Shown: positions 8,276-16,209 of the stretch, one piece after another
Layout: each line of letters starts with the position of its first letter
Position numbering within the stretch: the first letter of the stretch is position 1
Assembly (NCBI GenBank): GCA_943788615.1
Contig: CALSQY010000003.1
Coordinates: 62,001-126,000 of the forward strand
Source: UBA4465 sp002292365
GTDB lineage: Bacteria; Bacteroidota; Bacteroidia; Cytophagales; Cyclobacteriaceae
Reading direction: 5' to 3'
Length of the DNA: 64,000 nucleotides
Program-made: the position numbers and the translations under genes
Notes under the pieces: generated by a model
Seen by the model: only the letters and a program-made list of their open reading frames with translations
Databases searched by the model: none
Told to the model about the DNA's origin: nothing

Positions 8276-9661
8276 TTATTCAAATAGACCATAAACATTA
8301 GCGTTACGATGTTGGGACCCTACTTTCTTTGCGATATAAGAGGTTAAGATTCTTTGCACATCTCTGTTGTCTTTTTTAGGTTGAAGATACCTTTCATATT
8401 CTTCTGGATTTTGGATTATAATATCTTTATTTAGGTAACCAAAGCCCTGGTATATACCATTCAAAATCAAGACAAACCCCAATTCTTTGTCGTTTCTACC
8501 TTTTTCTTTGAGGACTAAATTTTCGGTTTGCAAACCCAATGATTTAATAGCTTTGTGAACTTTTTTGTTATAGTTTTCTGGAGTTTCTTTTCCGGAACAA
8601 ATCCCTCCGCATTGTTTAATCTGAAAGTGAAAGCAAGTATTTACGTTGGACTCAAGATGGCAGTACTTGGAGCATAATTTAAATTCTTCACATATTTTTT
8701 CCAGCACGCTCCTACATTCTGCTATCGAATAGAATTTCATGATGGGATTTGGAGCTAATTTTAGTCTGTCATAGGTTAAATGGAGTATTCCTTTTTGATC
8801 TTGGTACGAAAATAATCCAATCGCCTCACTAGCTCTTCGCTGTGCTCTGTTAAATTTTGGGTGAAAATGTTTTATTTCTGATGATTCATATAAAAGAGCT
8901 ACGATCTCACTTCCAGTTTTTGCATAAGTAATGTCTGCAGTTTCTAGACACATATTTCGTTCTTTTTTCTTTTTATCATAAAAATGACTGATCACTCGTT
9001 GTTTTATATTATTGGCTTTACCAATATAGATAATCTCTTTTTGTTCATTTTTAAAATAATAAACACCGTGTGCTTCAGGTAAATTATCCACAACTTGTTT
9101 ATCTAATAAAGGAGGTAATACAGCGGCTCTAGACCTGGGGTTGAGAAAACTATTAATCGTAAAATTATGATCCCTTTCAAGTAATCTGCGAAATAGCTCT
9201 ACGGTAGCTTCTGCATCGCCTTTTGCTCTGTGTCTTGCAACTATTTCTATGCCTTCAGTAGAACAAATATTACCTAAACTATAGGAGGATAGCCCAGGAA
9301 TTATTTTGCGAGAAAGCCTTACGGTACACAGTTTTTTTCGTTTAAAATCGAAACCTAAACTTTTAAATTCATCTTTAATAATATTGTAATCAAAGGTTAC
9401 ATTATGAGCTACAAAGACAGTATCTTTAGTGATTTCCACTATCTTCTTAGCAATCTCATAGAATTTTGGAGCATTACTTAACATTGCCTCTGTAATACCG
9501 GTAAGATTGGTTATAAAATGAGGAATTCTTTGCTCAGGATTTACCAATGAAGTGAATTCATCAATTACTTTTTGGCCATCAAACAGAAAAATAGATATTT
9601 CAGTAATTTTCTGACCTTTATAGCCATGTCCAGTGGTTTCTATATCAACTATGGAATACAA
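8276..9661 (-). CDS. DEDDh 3'-5' exonuclease fused to GIY-YIG nuclease, 461 aa
   Basis: Residues 1-165 are a DnaQ/epsilon-type DEDDh exonuclease: DIETTG (residues 6-11) supplies the first acidic pair, AHNVTFDYN the third acid, and HRAKGDAEAT the final His and Asp. Residues about 195-285 are a UvrC-like GIY-YIG domain (GVYYF then IYIGKANNIKQRV). The C-terminal part carries Cys-rich CSKYCHLES and QCGGICSG as in Cho/UvrC-type proteins. This fusion is widespread in Bacteroidota and related groups and is usually taken as a repair nuclease, cutting by GIY-YIG and trimming by the exonuclease. The start is TTG (9659..9661), because the conserved family start MYxIVDIETTG falls exactly there and no ATG lies upstream in frame. 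The gene stands alone between eroded regions. Confidence 0.9.
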   Translation of the reverse strand: MYSIVDIETTGHGYKGQKITEISIFLFDGQKVIDEFTSLVNPEQRIPHFITNLTGITEAMLSNAPKFYEIAKKIVEITKDTVFVAHNVTFDYNIIKDEFKSLGFDFKRKKLCTVRLSRKIIPGLSSYSLGNICSTEGIEIVARHRAKGDAEATVELFRRLLERDHNFTINSFLNPRSRAAVLPPLLDKQVVDNLPEAHGVYYFKNEQKEIIYIGKANNIKQRVISHFYDKKKKERNMCLETADITYAKTGSEIVALLYESSEIKHFHPKFNRAQRRASEAIGLFSYQDQKGILHLTYDRLKLAPNPIMKFYSIAECRSVLEKICEEFKLCSKYCHLESNVNTCFHFQIKQCGGICSGKETPENYNKKVHKAIKSLGLQTENLVLKEKGRNDKELGFVLILNGIYQGFGYLNKDIIIQNPEEYERYLQPKKDNRDVQRILTSYIAKKVGSQHRNANVYGLFE

Positions 9662-9911
9662 CCTAAAACGATTTGATTTTAAGGGGAAACAATTTTTTTC
9701 TTTTATTGACTTCTAGATTATTATCCAATAATCTCACAATTTTATTAACAATTTAATGGTCTTTTAAATTCATTAGGTATAAATAAAATACTTTGGTCAA
9801 TTTAAACAATACACATATTCTTAATAGCAGTGAAATTACTTTAACCATTGGTCAAATGATATTTTTGAAGAGGACCTTGAATACTTTAAGTATAAGAATT
9901 GGAGATTTCTT

Positions 9912-10061
9912 TATCACCTGATTTAAAATTAGGAGTTACCCTATCGACCGCAGGAAATACCCATCTTCCAAGCACTTGAAAAAAATCTCAACCTCAAGCT
10001 GCAGAGAGCAGGTGGGAGTTGCTCAATTGATGATCCTTAGTGCAAAAATCAGAGAGGTTGA
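9912..10061 (+). pseudogene. decayed Cys-tail peptide, copy 4, joined to repeat sequence
   Basis: From 9954 a frame reads EIPIFQALEKNLNLKLQRA, then GGSCSIDDP, a TAG at 10038..10040, then C-K-N-Q-R-G and TGA (10059..10061). A GG precedes the Cys motif, as at leader/core junctions of many exported or modified peptides. The DNA from 9912 to about 10000 also aligns with repeat copy A (shared ATTTAAAAT, GAAATAC and TTCCAAG words). This links the repeat family to the Cys-tail peptides. Confidence 0.45.
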
Positions 10062-10065
10062 ATCA

Positions 10066-11022
10066 TTAATCCTCAGTAATGGATTCTGTAGCAAGAGAAT
10101 TTTCTAAGTAAGTTCTTAAATTGTTTGCAATCCCATTTAGATGCGTCATAGTAGATTCTGCTGATGCTATCCTTATCATGAAAGGCTTTCCATCCTTTTT
10201 GAACATATGCTCCAACTTTGGGTTGTATGTTGTCCATCCTGAAAGACCAGTAATCTCACCCGGAGTATAATAAACCTCTAGTTTCTCCAATTCAAATTTA
10301 AGTTTATTTTTCTTAAACTCTAAGCTTATTGAATACCTTATGTCCATACAGGATGATACTTCTAAACTCTTAAAGCAATTAGCAGATGGACCAATACCTT
10401 GGATACTGATATATTTATTTTCTACATTCTCTTTTATTATTTTCTTGGGTGAATTACAAGTAATACTTATCCATTCTGTGACCATTTGATAACCATCTTC
10501 AACGGACATTCTTTTATTATCCAAAATCATGAATTGGTTAAGTAGAGAAGGACTGTTGGATGATAAATTAAATTTATTAACCTTAACTGGATTTTTAGGA
10601 TTTTTCTTCGTAGCGCGAATATGCTTAGTTGTGATTAAAATCACTCCATTTGATGCTCTAGATCCATATAATGCGGCAGATGCTCCTTTTAAAACAGTCA
10701 CAGATTTAATATTGTTCGGATCAATGTCAAAGGCTCTATTTGAAAAAATTGTATTTTGAGAGTAGGAACTAGTTGACCGTACACTGTTGTCAAAGGGTAT
10801 ACCATCTACTACAAATAGAGGCTGTGTATTTTTCATCATCGACGAATAACCCCTAATGTTGATTTTAGTACTCTGTCCCGGTGCCCCACCTCCTCCTTGG
10901 ATGTTAACACCTGCAATCTTTCCTGTTAATGAACGAACCAAATCAGGCTCTGTTTGGGCAAAAATTGAAGCAGAAATCAGCGTAAAAATTAATGGCGCTA
11001 TTGCTTTTAAGGATTTTTTCAT
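10066..11022 (-). CDS. stand-alone SusC-type TonB plug domain with DUF4468-like C-terminus, 318 aa
   Basis: ATG 11022 gives the signal peptide MKKSLKAIAPLIFTLISASIFAQ. The 26 codons upstream in frame lack sense and are excluded. Residues about 26-135 are a TonB-receptor plug of SusC/RagA type: LTGKIAGVNIQG, an INIRGYSS strand, the SusC signature FVVDGIPFDNS, then SVTVLKGASAALYGSRASNG and VILITTK. Instead of a 22-strand barrel the protein ends with about 170 residues that look globular: DNKRMSVEDGYQMVTEWI, a KKIIKENVENKYISIQG strand pair, DIRYSISLEF. This order resembles DUF4468 (TBP-like fold), though that assignment is tentative. A plug without a barrel cannot be a channel and may work as a binding or signalling module in the periplasm. 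Plug modules outside receptors are known in Bacteroidota, for example in some BlaR1-type M56 peptidases. Confidence 0.7.
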   Translation of the reverse strand: MKKSLKAIAPLIFTLISASIFAQTEPDLVRSLTGKIAGVNIQGGGGAPGQSTKINIRGYSSMMKNTQPLFVVDGIPFDNSVRSTSSYSQNTIFSNRAFDIDPNNIKSVTVLKGASAALYGSRASNGVILITTKHIRATKKNPKNPVKVNKFNLSSNSPSLLNQFMILDNKRMSVEDGYQMVTEWISITCNSPKKIIKENVENKYISIQGIGPSANCFKSLEVSSCMDIRYSISLEFKKNKLKFELEKLEVYYTPGEITGLSGWTTYNPKLEHMFKKDGKPFMIRIASAESTMTHLNGIANNLRTYLENSLATESITED

Positions 11023-11136
11023 AACAGGATGTTCAGCAGTTTGTATACTTGATTGCCGATAATTACACTTCAATTTAATTCTTTTATCAGCAAGTATCAA
11101 AAATATCGGAGATACTTGATCCCCGTTGGTAGTGGT

Positions 11137-11362
11137 ACAAATTATTTAAGTCTTGATAAAAATTGTATCGAATTAAAATATTGGGGATTGCTTTTATTCT
11201 GTGAGTAAAATGGATGATCGCTTGCCCCTCAATACCGCATGAAGTACCTCGCTCTAACACCTAAAAATAAGTCTCAAACTCCTCCAATTTCAGCTCTTTA
11301 GAAGAAACAATTATAAGTACTATTATTTCCTTTAAAACGGCTGTACGCATGCTATATTTAAG
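11137..11362. repeat. diverged repeat, copy B
   Basis: Shares with copy A the series ACAAATTATTTAAGTCTTGA, ATCGAATTAAAAT, GCATGAAGTAC, CTCAAACTCCTCCAATTTC, AAGTACTATT and TTTAAAACGGCTGT, in the same order and spacing. No open reading frame longer than about 50 codons remains. The rest of 11023..11712 shows no recognisable gene. Confidence 0.55.
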
Positions 11363-11712
11363 TATTCCAACTTTTTAGTAATCCTTGCCTTATCTGGTTA
11401 CTTTTTACTGACGTTACAAATGTGCCTGAGCATTAGGGAGCAGATTTATTAGGACAATTATAAAGGAGAGGAGGTAGGTTCTAATTTTGATTAGTTAATG
11501 TTTGTTTTCAGTTAATGAAGTTTGTCTAGTTTTTCTAAAAAATTTCATTATAAATTATTTGCGAGGTGTTTTGATTAATTTTGCCATAAGGTTAAAATAA
11601 GGAAATTACTTCCGACTGATGTTATGAGTTCTAATTTTTACAGCCGCTCGTAGTTAAGCTTGCCGCTATGCCTAAGAGTTCTTTTTATTATTTAGGTGAA
11701 GAGAATATTTTG

Positions 11713-11997
11713 TTAATTATTTGGATCATTGCCTACTTGTAATGGTTGGCAAATAGAATAATTGTCGTCGTCGGTAAAGTAGGATTTGGACTCACATTCA
11801 TTTCTAGCTTTATTTTGACTAAATGGGCTACTGTCTTGTATAATGACAGATTCATCTATTCGAGTTTGCACACCATTTTCATAAAGATAACAAACACAGG
11901 TAATATTTTGTTTTTTTTCGGCACAAGAGATGACCCAGGTCAAATTAATTAATAAGATTACAAATATGATTTCATTTACTTTTTCACATGCTTTCAT
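11713..11997 (-). CDS. small Cys-containing lipoprotein, 94 aa
   Basis: ATG 11997; the N-terminus has a hydrophobic segment IIFVILLINLTWVISC with Cys25 in a lipobox-like context, so a lipoprotein is likely. The mature part of about 70 residues holds four more Cys (VCYLY preceded by C, NECES, SICQP), enough for two disulfides in the periplasm. No family recognised. The frame is free of lesions and its composition is coding-like, but the gene sits between repeat copies and could be a fragment. Confidence 0.5.
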   Translation of the reverse strand: MKACEKVNEIIFVILLINLTWVISCAEKKQNITCVCYLYENGVQTRIDESVIIQDSSPFSQNKARNECESKSYFTDDDNYSICQPLQVGNDPNN

Positions 11998-12189
11998 TAC
12001 CCGCTAAGGTAACTGCTTCCTTTTTGAAATTCAAAATTGTGTAGCGTTAAAAGCATGGGTTATCTGTTACATGATAGATCGACGCGAAGTGTGGATCGTT
12101 TTATTGGGTGCTTGATAGGAGTTGAAACTCTTGCTTAATTTATACCTCAAAAAGTCTAATTTTATTTTACAACATAAATTTATTAGTCA

Positions 12190-12231
12190 GAAAAAAAGGG
12201 TTCTAACGATAATCAGTCAGAATCCTTTTAA
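12190..12231 (-). terminator. hairpin with T-run on the minus strand
   Basis: On the minus strand AAAAGGATTCT pairs imperfectly with AGAACCCTTTT across a 12-base loop and is followed by seven T. It would end transcripts coming from the broken Lcl-type gene at 12739..13316 and its repeat flank. Confidence 0.45.
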
Positions 12232-12330
12232 CCAAAACTCAAATTATGAATAGAGTTGTATTTAACTATGTTTTTTTGAAATCACGTATGGATTAAAGGT
12301 AACCTCAAGGATAAATTTTAGGTAAGGCTT

Positions 12331-12738
12331 ACAAAATAAATAGTCAATCTTACCTTAACACCTGATGAAACATTTCAGGCTCGGATACTTCAAAATAAGG
12401 TTCAAACGCCTGTAATATAACCTCTTTAGAGAAATACTCACAAGTACTATCAAACTCCTTAAAACAGAGGTATGCATCGCAAATTAGAAGCTATTATGAA
12501 GCTGTATCAGAATAGACTTATATGCTAGATAATGAAAAAATAAATGCTTTAGAGAGACTTACATGAGGGCTATTTATACCCTTTTTATCGGCCTGTTAGT
12601 CTCTCAATTTTTCAATCTATATAAGGTATGTGCCTAATACCCTTCTACAAAGATGTTAAAGATTACATTTGACTGAGTGATTTTTAAGATCAGAAAATGA
12701 CCCCAAACTAAAATTAATCCCCTAATAGTGCAAAATAA
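12331..12738. repeat. diverged repeat, copy C, with downstream flank
   Basis: 12331..12481 matches copy A (TACTTCAAAATAAGG, CAAACGCC, CACAAGTACTAT, CTCCTTAAAAC) and 12500..12700 matches the flank of copy A (GAGACTT, CCCTTCTACAAAGATG, AAAGATTACAT). As with copy A, a broken Lcl-type lipoprotein gene lies immediately to the right on the minus strand. In both copies the plus strand can be read as CFIPLYKDAKDYV or LIPFYKDVKDYI, and the minus strand as an EPYFEV-like tail. Which strand, if either, once coded is unclear. The stretch 11998..12330 shows only the hairpin noted at 12190. Confidence 0.5.
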
Positions 12739-13316
12739 TTAAAAATCCCTAACCGCAAAACAGCGCTATTACTGGTCATACTAGAGCTCAGGATCTGAAA
12801 ACCATCGGTGAAATCTTGAATCCTCGCAAGGCAATAAACGTGCTGCGTAGAACTCTAATAGCGGTTATAATTAAAACCCCCAATTTTATTCTTATTTTGA
12901 TATAATAAGGCTAACTCATTCTTTGAAGGCAAAAACCAATCATCGTAGGTAGCTCCATCTACTATTACTTCAATATCGGCAGCTAGTTTAGCAGCTATTC
13001 CAGCTTTGCTACAACCAGTTAAAATATCTAGGGTATTATGTGCTCCGGTACCTATTGCAGTTCCATCTGCTCCTGAAAGTTCATTTTCATAACAACCCCA
13101 TACAGTTCCATCTTCTATTTTCTCCCATTCGTCGATTGTGGTTTGATACTCAGAAGCCGCAATCAATCCGTGTACTTCTACTGCTACATAGCCAGGATCT
13201 CTTTCTTGGAAGAGGTAAAATACAATACCCACTGGATAGGCATCATAAGGTTTCTGCGCGAAAGAGCTATTCAATCTAATTGAACAAAGAATAATTAAGA
13301 TTAAAAGTTTCTTCAT
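12739..13316 (-). pseudogene. Lcl/DUF1566-domain protein truncated by nonsense mutation
   Basis: The open part is 153 residues: signal peptide MKKLLILIILCSIRLNSSFAQ, then VGIVFYLFQERDPGY, VEVHGLIAASEYQ, WGCYENELSGADG, GTGAHNTLDILTGCS, a DDWFLPSKNELALLY block and IGGFNYNRY followed by TAG at 12855..12857. In intact relatives the next residues are YWSST. Here the Trp codon TGG has become TAG, and the frame continues SSTQ, then QDFTDGFQ, then a degenerate V-R-x-I-R-x-F ending at 12739. The nonsense is a base substitution, so a sequencing indel cannot explain it. Loss of the last 40 residues removes the conserved C-terminal strand of the C-type-lectin-like fold. Unlike its paralogues it has an AQ-type signal peptide rather than a lipobox. 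Confidence 0.8.
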
Positions 13317-13522
13317 TGATAACTTTGAGTGGGAACCTTTCGGATTTTTTGATTTTCCCCTAGTAGGATCTCCAGTATCAGTTTTTTCTTTAATTTCCAG
13401 AGGGAAATTGTTTGCTAAGGCTTTTTTTCTTTCTCATTATCATTTATTTTTTTATCTCTTAATAATCCTAAGTATGTAAGGAATTTCTCAATTATGTTTT
13501 TATATTAGCTTAAATTAAATTT

Positions 13523-13720
13523 ATGAATAAAATAATTCAATTTTGGGGAATTTATTACCCAATCATTTTAGCCTTTTTATCATTTTTATATTCCGTTACA
13601 CTGTGGTTCACTGGAAATCAATTAGAGGGAATTTTTGTTGGTATCTGGGTCCCGTCAATCTTATCAGCATCAATTGCATTAAGACAGAGAAGAGCTCATT
13701 ATAACGATCAAAAAAATTAA
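13523..13720 (+). CDS. small two-helix membrane protein, 65 aa
   Basis: Two hydrophobic segments are visible (about residues 9-28, IYYPIILAFLSFLYSVTLWF, and 34-50, LEGIFVGIWVPSILSAS), with a basic cytoplasmic tail RQRRAHYNDQKN. No family is recognised. It lies 17 bp upstream of the TerB-like gene on the same strand, so the two are probably co-transcribed. The upstream region has a TATATTAG word near 13500 that could be a Bacteroidota -7 element. Confidence 0.65.
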   Translation: MNKIIQFWGIYYPIILAFLSFLYSVTLWFTGNQLEGIFVGIWVPSILSASIALRQRRAHYNDQKN

Positions 13721-13737
13721 GGACTAAAAATAAAACA

Positions 13738-14292
13738 ATGGAAAATATTGTAATGTTTACTATTGGGGCCTCAATATTTATCTTGTACCTGTTGGGATAT
13801 ATAATGATGATTAATAAAGCACATAAGTCCCAACAAACAGATATGAAAAATGATCCTGAACTTATTCTACACTATAAAAAAACAGATCTAAATAGAGTAT
13901 TAAATGTATTGGTGCACTTAGCAGAGTCCGATGGTCATATCTCTGAAGAAGAGCACAAAATGATTATCAGAATAGGCAAAGAAAATGGTCTCAATGTAGA
14001 TGAAGTAGAAAAGCTCATCAAAGATACCAAGCCCGTAGAGGCAATGAATGATTTGCCTAAAGAGGCGAAATTAGAACTTATCATTGATGTCATCAGATTA
14101 ATGAAGATAGACAATAAAGTTCATCAGCAAGAAACTAAATTTTGTGAAAGTATTGCCATTAAATTGGGTTATCGTGCCGAGGTAATTAAGGACCTTTCAA
14201 TCTATATTTCTAACTCTTTAGATGTCAACTTAAACAAATCATTATTAAAGGAAATTGTCTCTAAATTTTACAAAAGTAACAGTCGTCAATAG
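13738..14292 (+). CDS. membrane-anchored TerB-like protein, 184 aa
   Basis: One N-terminal transmembrane helix (about residues 5-25) is followed by a helical cytoplasmic domain (about 45-180) with the TerB pattern: VLVHLAESDGHISEEEHKMI (51-75 region), where D-x-D/H-x-x-x-E-E is the metal-binding-like signature, and a second half LIIDVIRLMKIDNKVHQQE with the same layout. TerB/DjlA-N-like domains occur in tellurite-resistance and stress or envelope-associated complexes. No other ter genes are nearby, so a link to tellurite is not supported. The small membrane protein 17 bp upstream is its likely operon partner. Confidence 0.75.
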   Translation: MENIVMFTIGASIFILYLLGYIMMINKAHKSQQTDMKNDPELILHYKKTDLNRVLNVLVHLAESDGHISEEEHKMIIRIGKENGLNVDEVEKLIKDTKPVEAMNDLPKEAKLELIIDVIRLMKIDNKVHQQETKFCESIAIKLGYRAEVIKDLSIYISNSLDVNLNKSLLKEIVSKFYKSNSRQ

Positions 14293-14510
14293 GTTATCAT
14301 CTCTTTTCATTTTTTTTTTTTTTGGTAATTTTTAAATTAAAAATAAAGTAATATAGTTAACTACCATAATTTTTATATGACCTATCTTCTTTTGACGGAC
14401 AGGCTCATCTAACTTGTAAGTTAGAAGGCCCCATTAATCATCTTTAATTGATTAACATCAGTCAAAGTTTATAAGTCACTTGATGAAGATTCATTAATAG
14501 ATGATGAGTG

Positions 14511-15104
14511 TTAAAAAGCTCTAATAGCTCTGACATATTTTGTTCCATTTTTATTAATAGGGGTTTGGTATCCATAGCCAAAATTTTGCTGCCATGCGTC
14601 GTATTCGTTATATTGAGTAGAAGACCAATAGTTGCCATTGACAAAACCTCCAATATTACCTAAACCTAAGGAGTTTCCTTTGCCGATATTGCGATACATC
14701 AAATTTAATTCATTTTTAGAAGGTAAAAACCAATCATCATAGCCCTCCAAAAAAAGTTTATGACAGAGCGCGGCAGCAATGCCAGTCTCGCTATAACCAG
14801 CGATAATATCTAAAGTGTTCTTTAAGCCTGTACCTATGGTGATTCCGTCGGCTGTTGAAATTTTAGTATCATTCCAACCCCAAATTGCAGATTTTGATTG
14901 ATCACTTGGCGCAGCAATGAGACCATGTCGTTCACCTTCAATATATCCAATATCGCCTTCTTGATAAAGGTAAAATATAATACCTCCTTGATGTGTCTGA
15001 CCGATGCCAATGGTTTCATTGACGTTTGATTGATGAACCGAACAGCCACCGCATCCTATTAGATAAATCGAAGCTAAAAGTAGGAATTTTTTGAAAAGTC
15101 TCAT
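14511..15104 (-). CDS. Lcl C-terminal (DUF1566)-domain lipoprotein, 197 aa
   Basis: The lipoprotein signal MRLFKKFLLLASIYLIGCGGC has two candidate Cys (18 and 21). The remainder is a single Lcl C-terminal/DUF1566 domain: HQGGIIFYLYQEGD, RHGLIAAPSDQS, IGTGLKNTLDII, YDDWFLPSKNELNLMY, NYWSSTQYNEYDAWQQNFG and KYVRAIRAF at the end. The fold is C-type-lectin-like. In Legionella Lcl the related domain binds glycans and host or biofilm polymers, so surface ligand binding is a fair inference. An insertion near GKGNSLGLGN separates this copy from its paralogues. It is one of five related genes or gene remnants in the window, and a base-perfect frame suggests it is still used. Confidence 0.85.
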   Translation of the reverse strand: MRLFKKFLLLASIYLIGCGGCSVHQSNVNETIGIGQTHQGGIIFYLYQEGDIGYIEGERHGLIAAPSDQSKSAIWGWNDTKISTADGITIGTGLKNTLDIIAGYSETGIAAALCHKLFLEGYDDWFLPSKNELNLMYRNIGKGNSLGLGNIGGFVNGNYWSSTQYNEYDAWQQNFGYGYQTPINKNGTKYVRAIRAF

Positions 15105-15335
15105 CGGATAAAATGGTAATTAAATTGACTAAAACAGCTCTATATCATTTTAAACGACACAAAGTTTATATTACAAATTTAGTAATTTATTCAGATATAC
15201 GGAGATGTACTTAATTAAGTCTAGGCATAACTTATTTCTAAAGTTAAAGAAGTATTTGAAAAGAGATGTAGTTCATTGATAGCTTATCAATGGTCTCATA
15301 TCAGATATGATGATTTCATGATATTTAAAAATCTG

Positions 15336-16118
15336 CTATTTATTGACCATTAGTCCTTTTTTATTCCCTCTTTTTTTAAACCTATATGAGAATCCAAAAG
15401 AGGTATAGTGGAATAAGACAAAACCGTAGCCGCTATTACTGTCTGTACCCCCTTCAAGTATGCGGTATCCCACCAGAATATTTACAGGATCAGAGAATTT
15501 ATAGGTTATCGCCAGCTGAATATCCTCAGCTCTACCCTGTGGCACAACCAGTGCATCACCATTCAGGAGGAGGCCCCAGACTTCATTGATGTTCCACTTA
15601 AAGTTAAAATTAATAATAGGGACAAATCCGTTACTGGTGCGCTCAGTAGTTTGTTTGGTCGAATAAAGGCGGATGTTGGCATCTCTGATTTTTGCCGTAA
15701 ATCCCAAATCCAAAATAATCTTAGTTTGGCTTATTAGATGATAGCGGTAGGTGAACCGGTAGGAATTAAATTTATAAATACTTTTAATGTCAGTATTAGC
15801 ATCAAACAAGACTCCGTTAAAGGAAATTTTATTGGGTACTCGGCCCGCTGATTTGATTTCGAGAGGGGCATACAACAAAGAAACCGTATGACGTGATTGC
15901 AAGGTATAGCTAGCTCTCAAGCGATAAAATATTTTTGTTTTGGACTTCAGATCATCTTTAAGAGAGAATAGGGTCCCAAGATTTCCTGGAATACGAATAT
16001 CATTATAGCCTGTCATTACGAAACCTGTTTCTACACCAACAAGTGCCTGTGCAATGGCTGATTGATTCAGAAAAAAAGTCAAGATTAAAAAACAAATTGA
16101 ATGAAGAATAGGCTTCAT
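15336..16118 (-). CDS. outer-membrane beta-barrel-like protein, 260 aa
   Basis: Signal peptide MKPILHSICFLILTFFLNQSAIAQ. The mature protein shows alternating polar and aromatic or hydrophobic residues over many 9-11-residue strands (YRLRASYTLQS, FTYRYHLISQ, PIINFNFKWNIN, IQLAITYKF, HYTSFGFSYRF), typical of an 8- to 12-stranded outer-membrane barrel. The final strand is followed by a short basic tail (KKRGNKKGLMVNK), which is unusual because such barrels normally end in an aromatic residue. The gene lies 91 bp downstream of the broken surface-protein gene at 16210..17591 on the same strand and may have formed a transcription unit with it. Confidence 0.7.
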   Translation of the reverse strand: MKPILHSICFLILTFFLNQSAIAQALVGVETGFVMTGYNDIRIPGNLGTLFSLKDDLKSKTKIFYRLRASYTLQSRHTVSLLYAPLEIKSAGRVPNKISFNGVLFDANTDIKSIYKFNSYRFTYRYHLISQTKIILDLGFTAKIRDANIRLYSTKQTTERTSNGFVPIINFNFKWNINEVWGLLLNGDALVVPQGRAEDIQLAITYKFSDPVNILVGYRILEGGTDSNSGYGFVLFHYTSFGFSYRFKKRGNKKGLMVNK

Positions 16119-16209
16119 TTTAACATGTCTAATTTCAGTTGTATATCACATTAATGGGGTAACAGGCTACTGCTTTTCAAAGTATTTATTATCCAAAAGC
16201 ACATCAATA

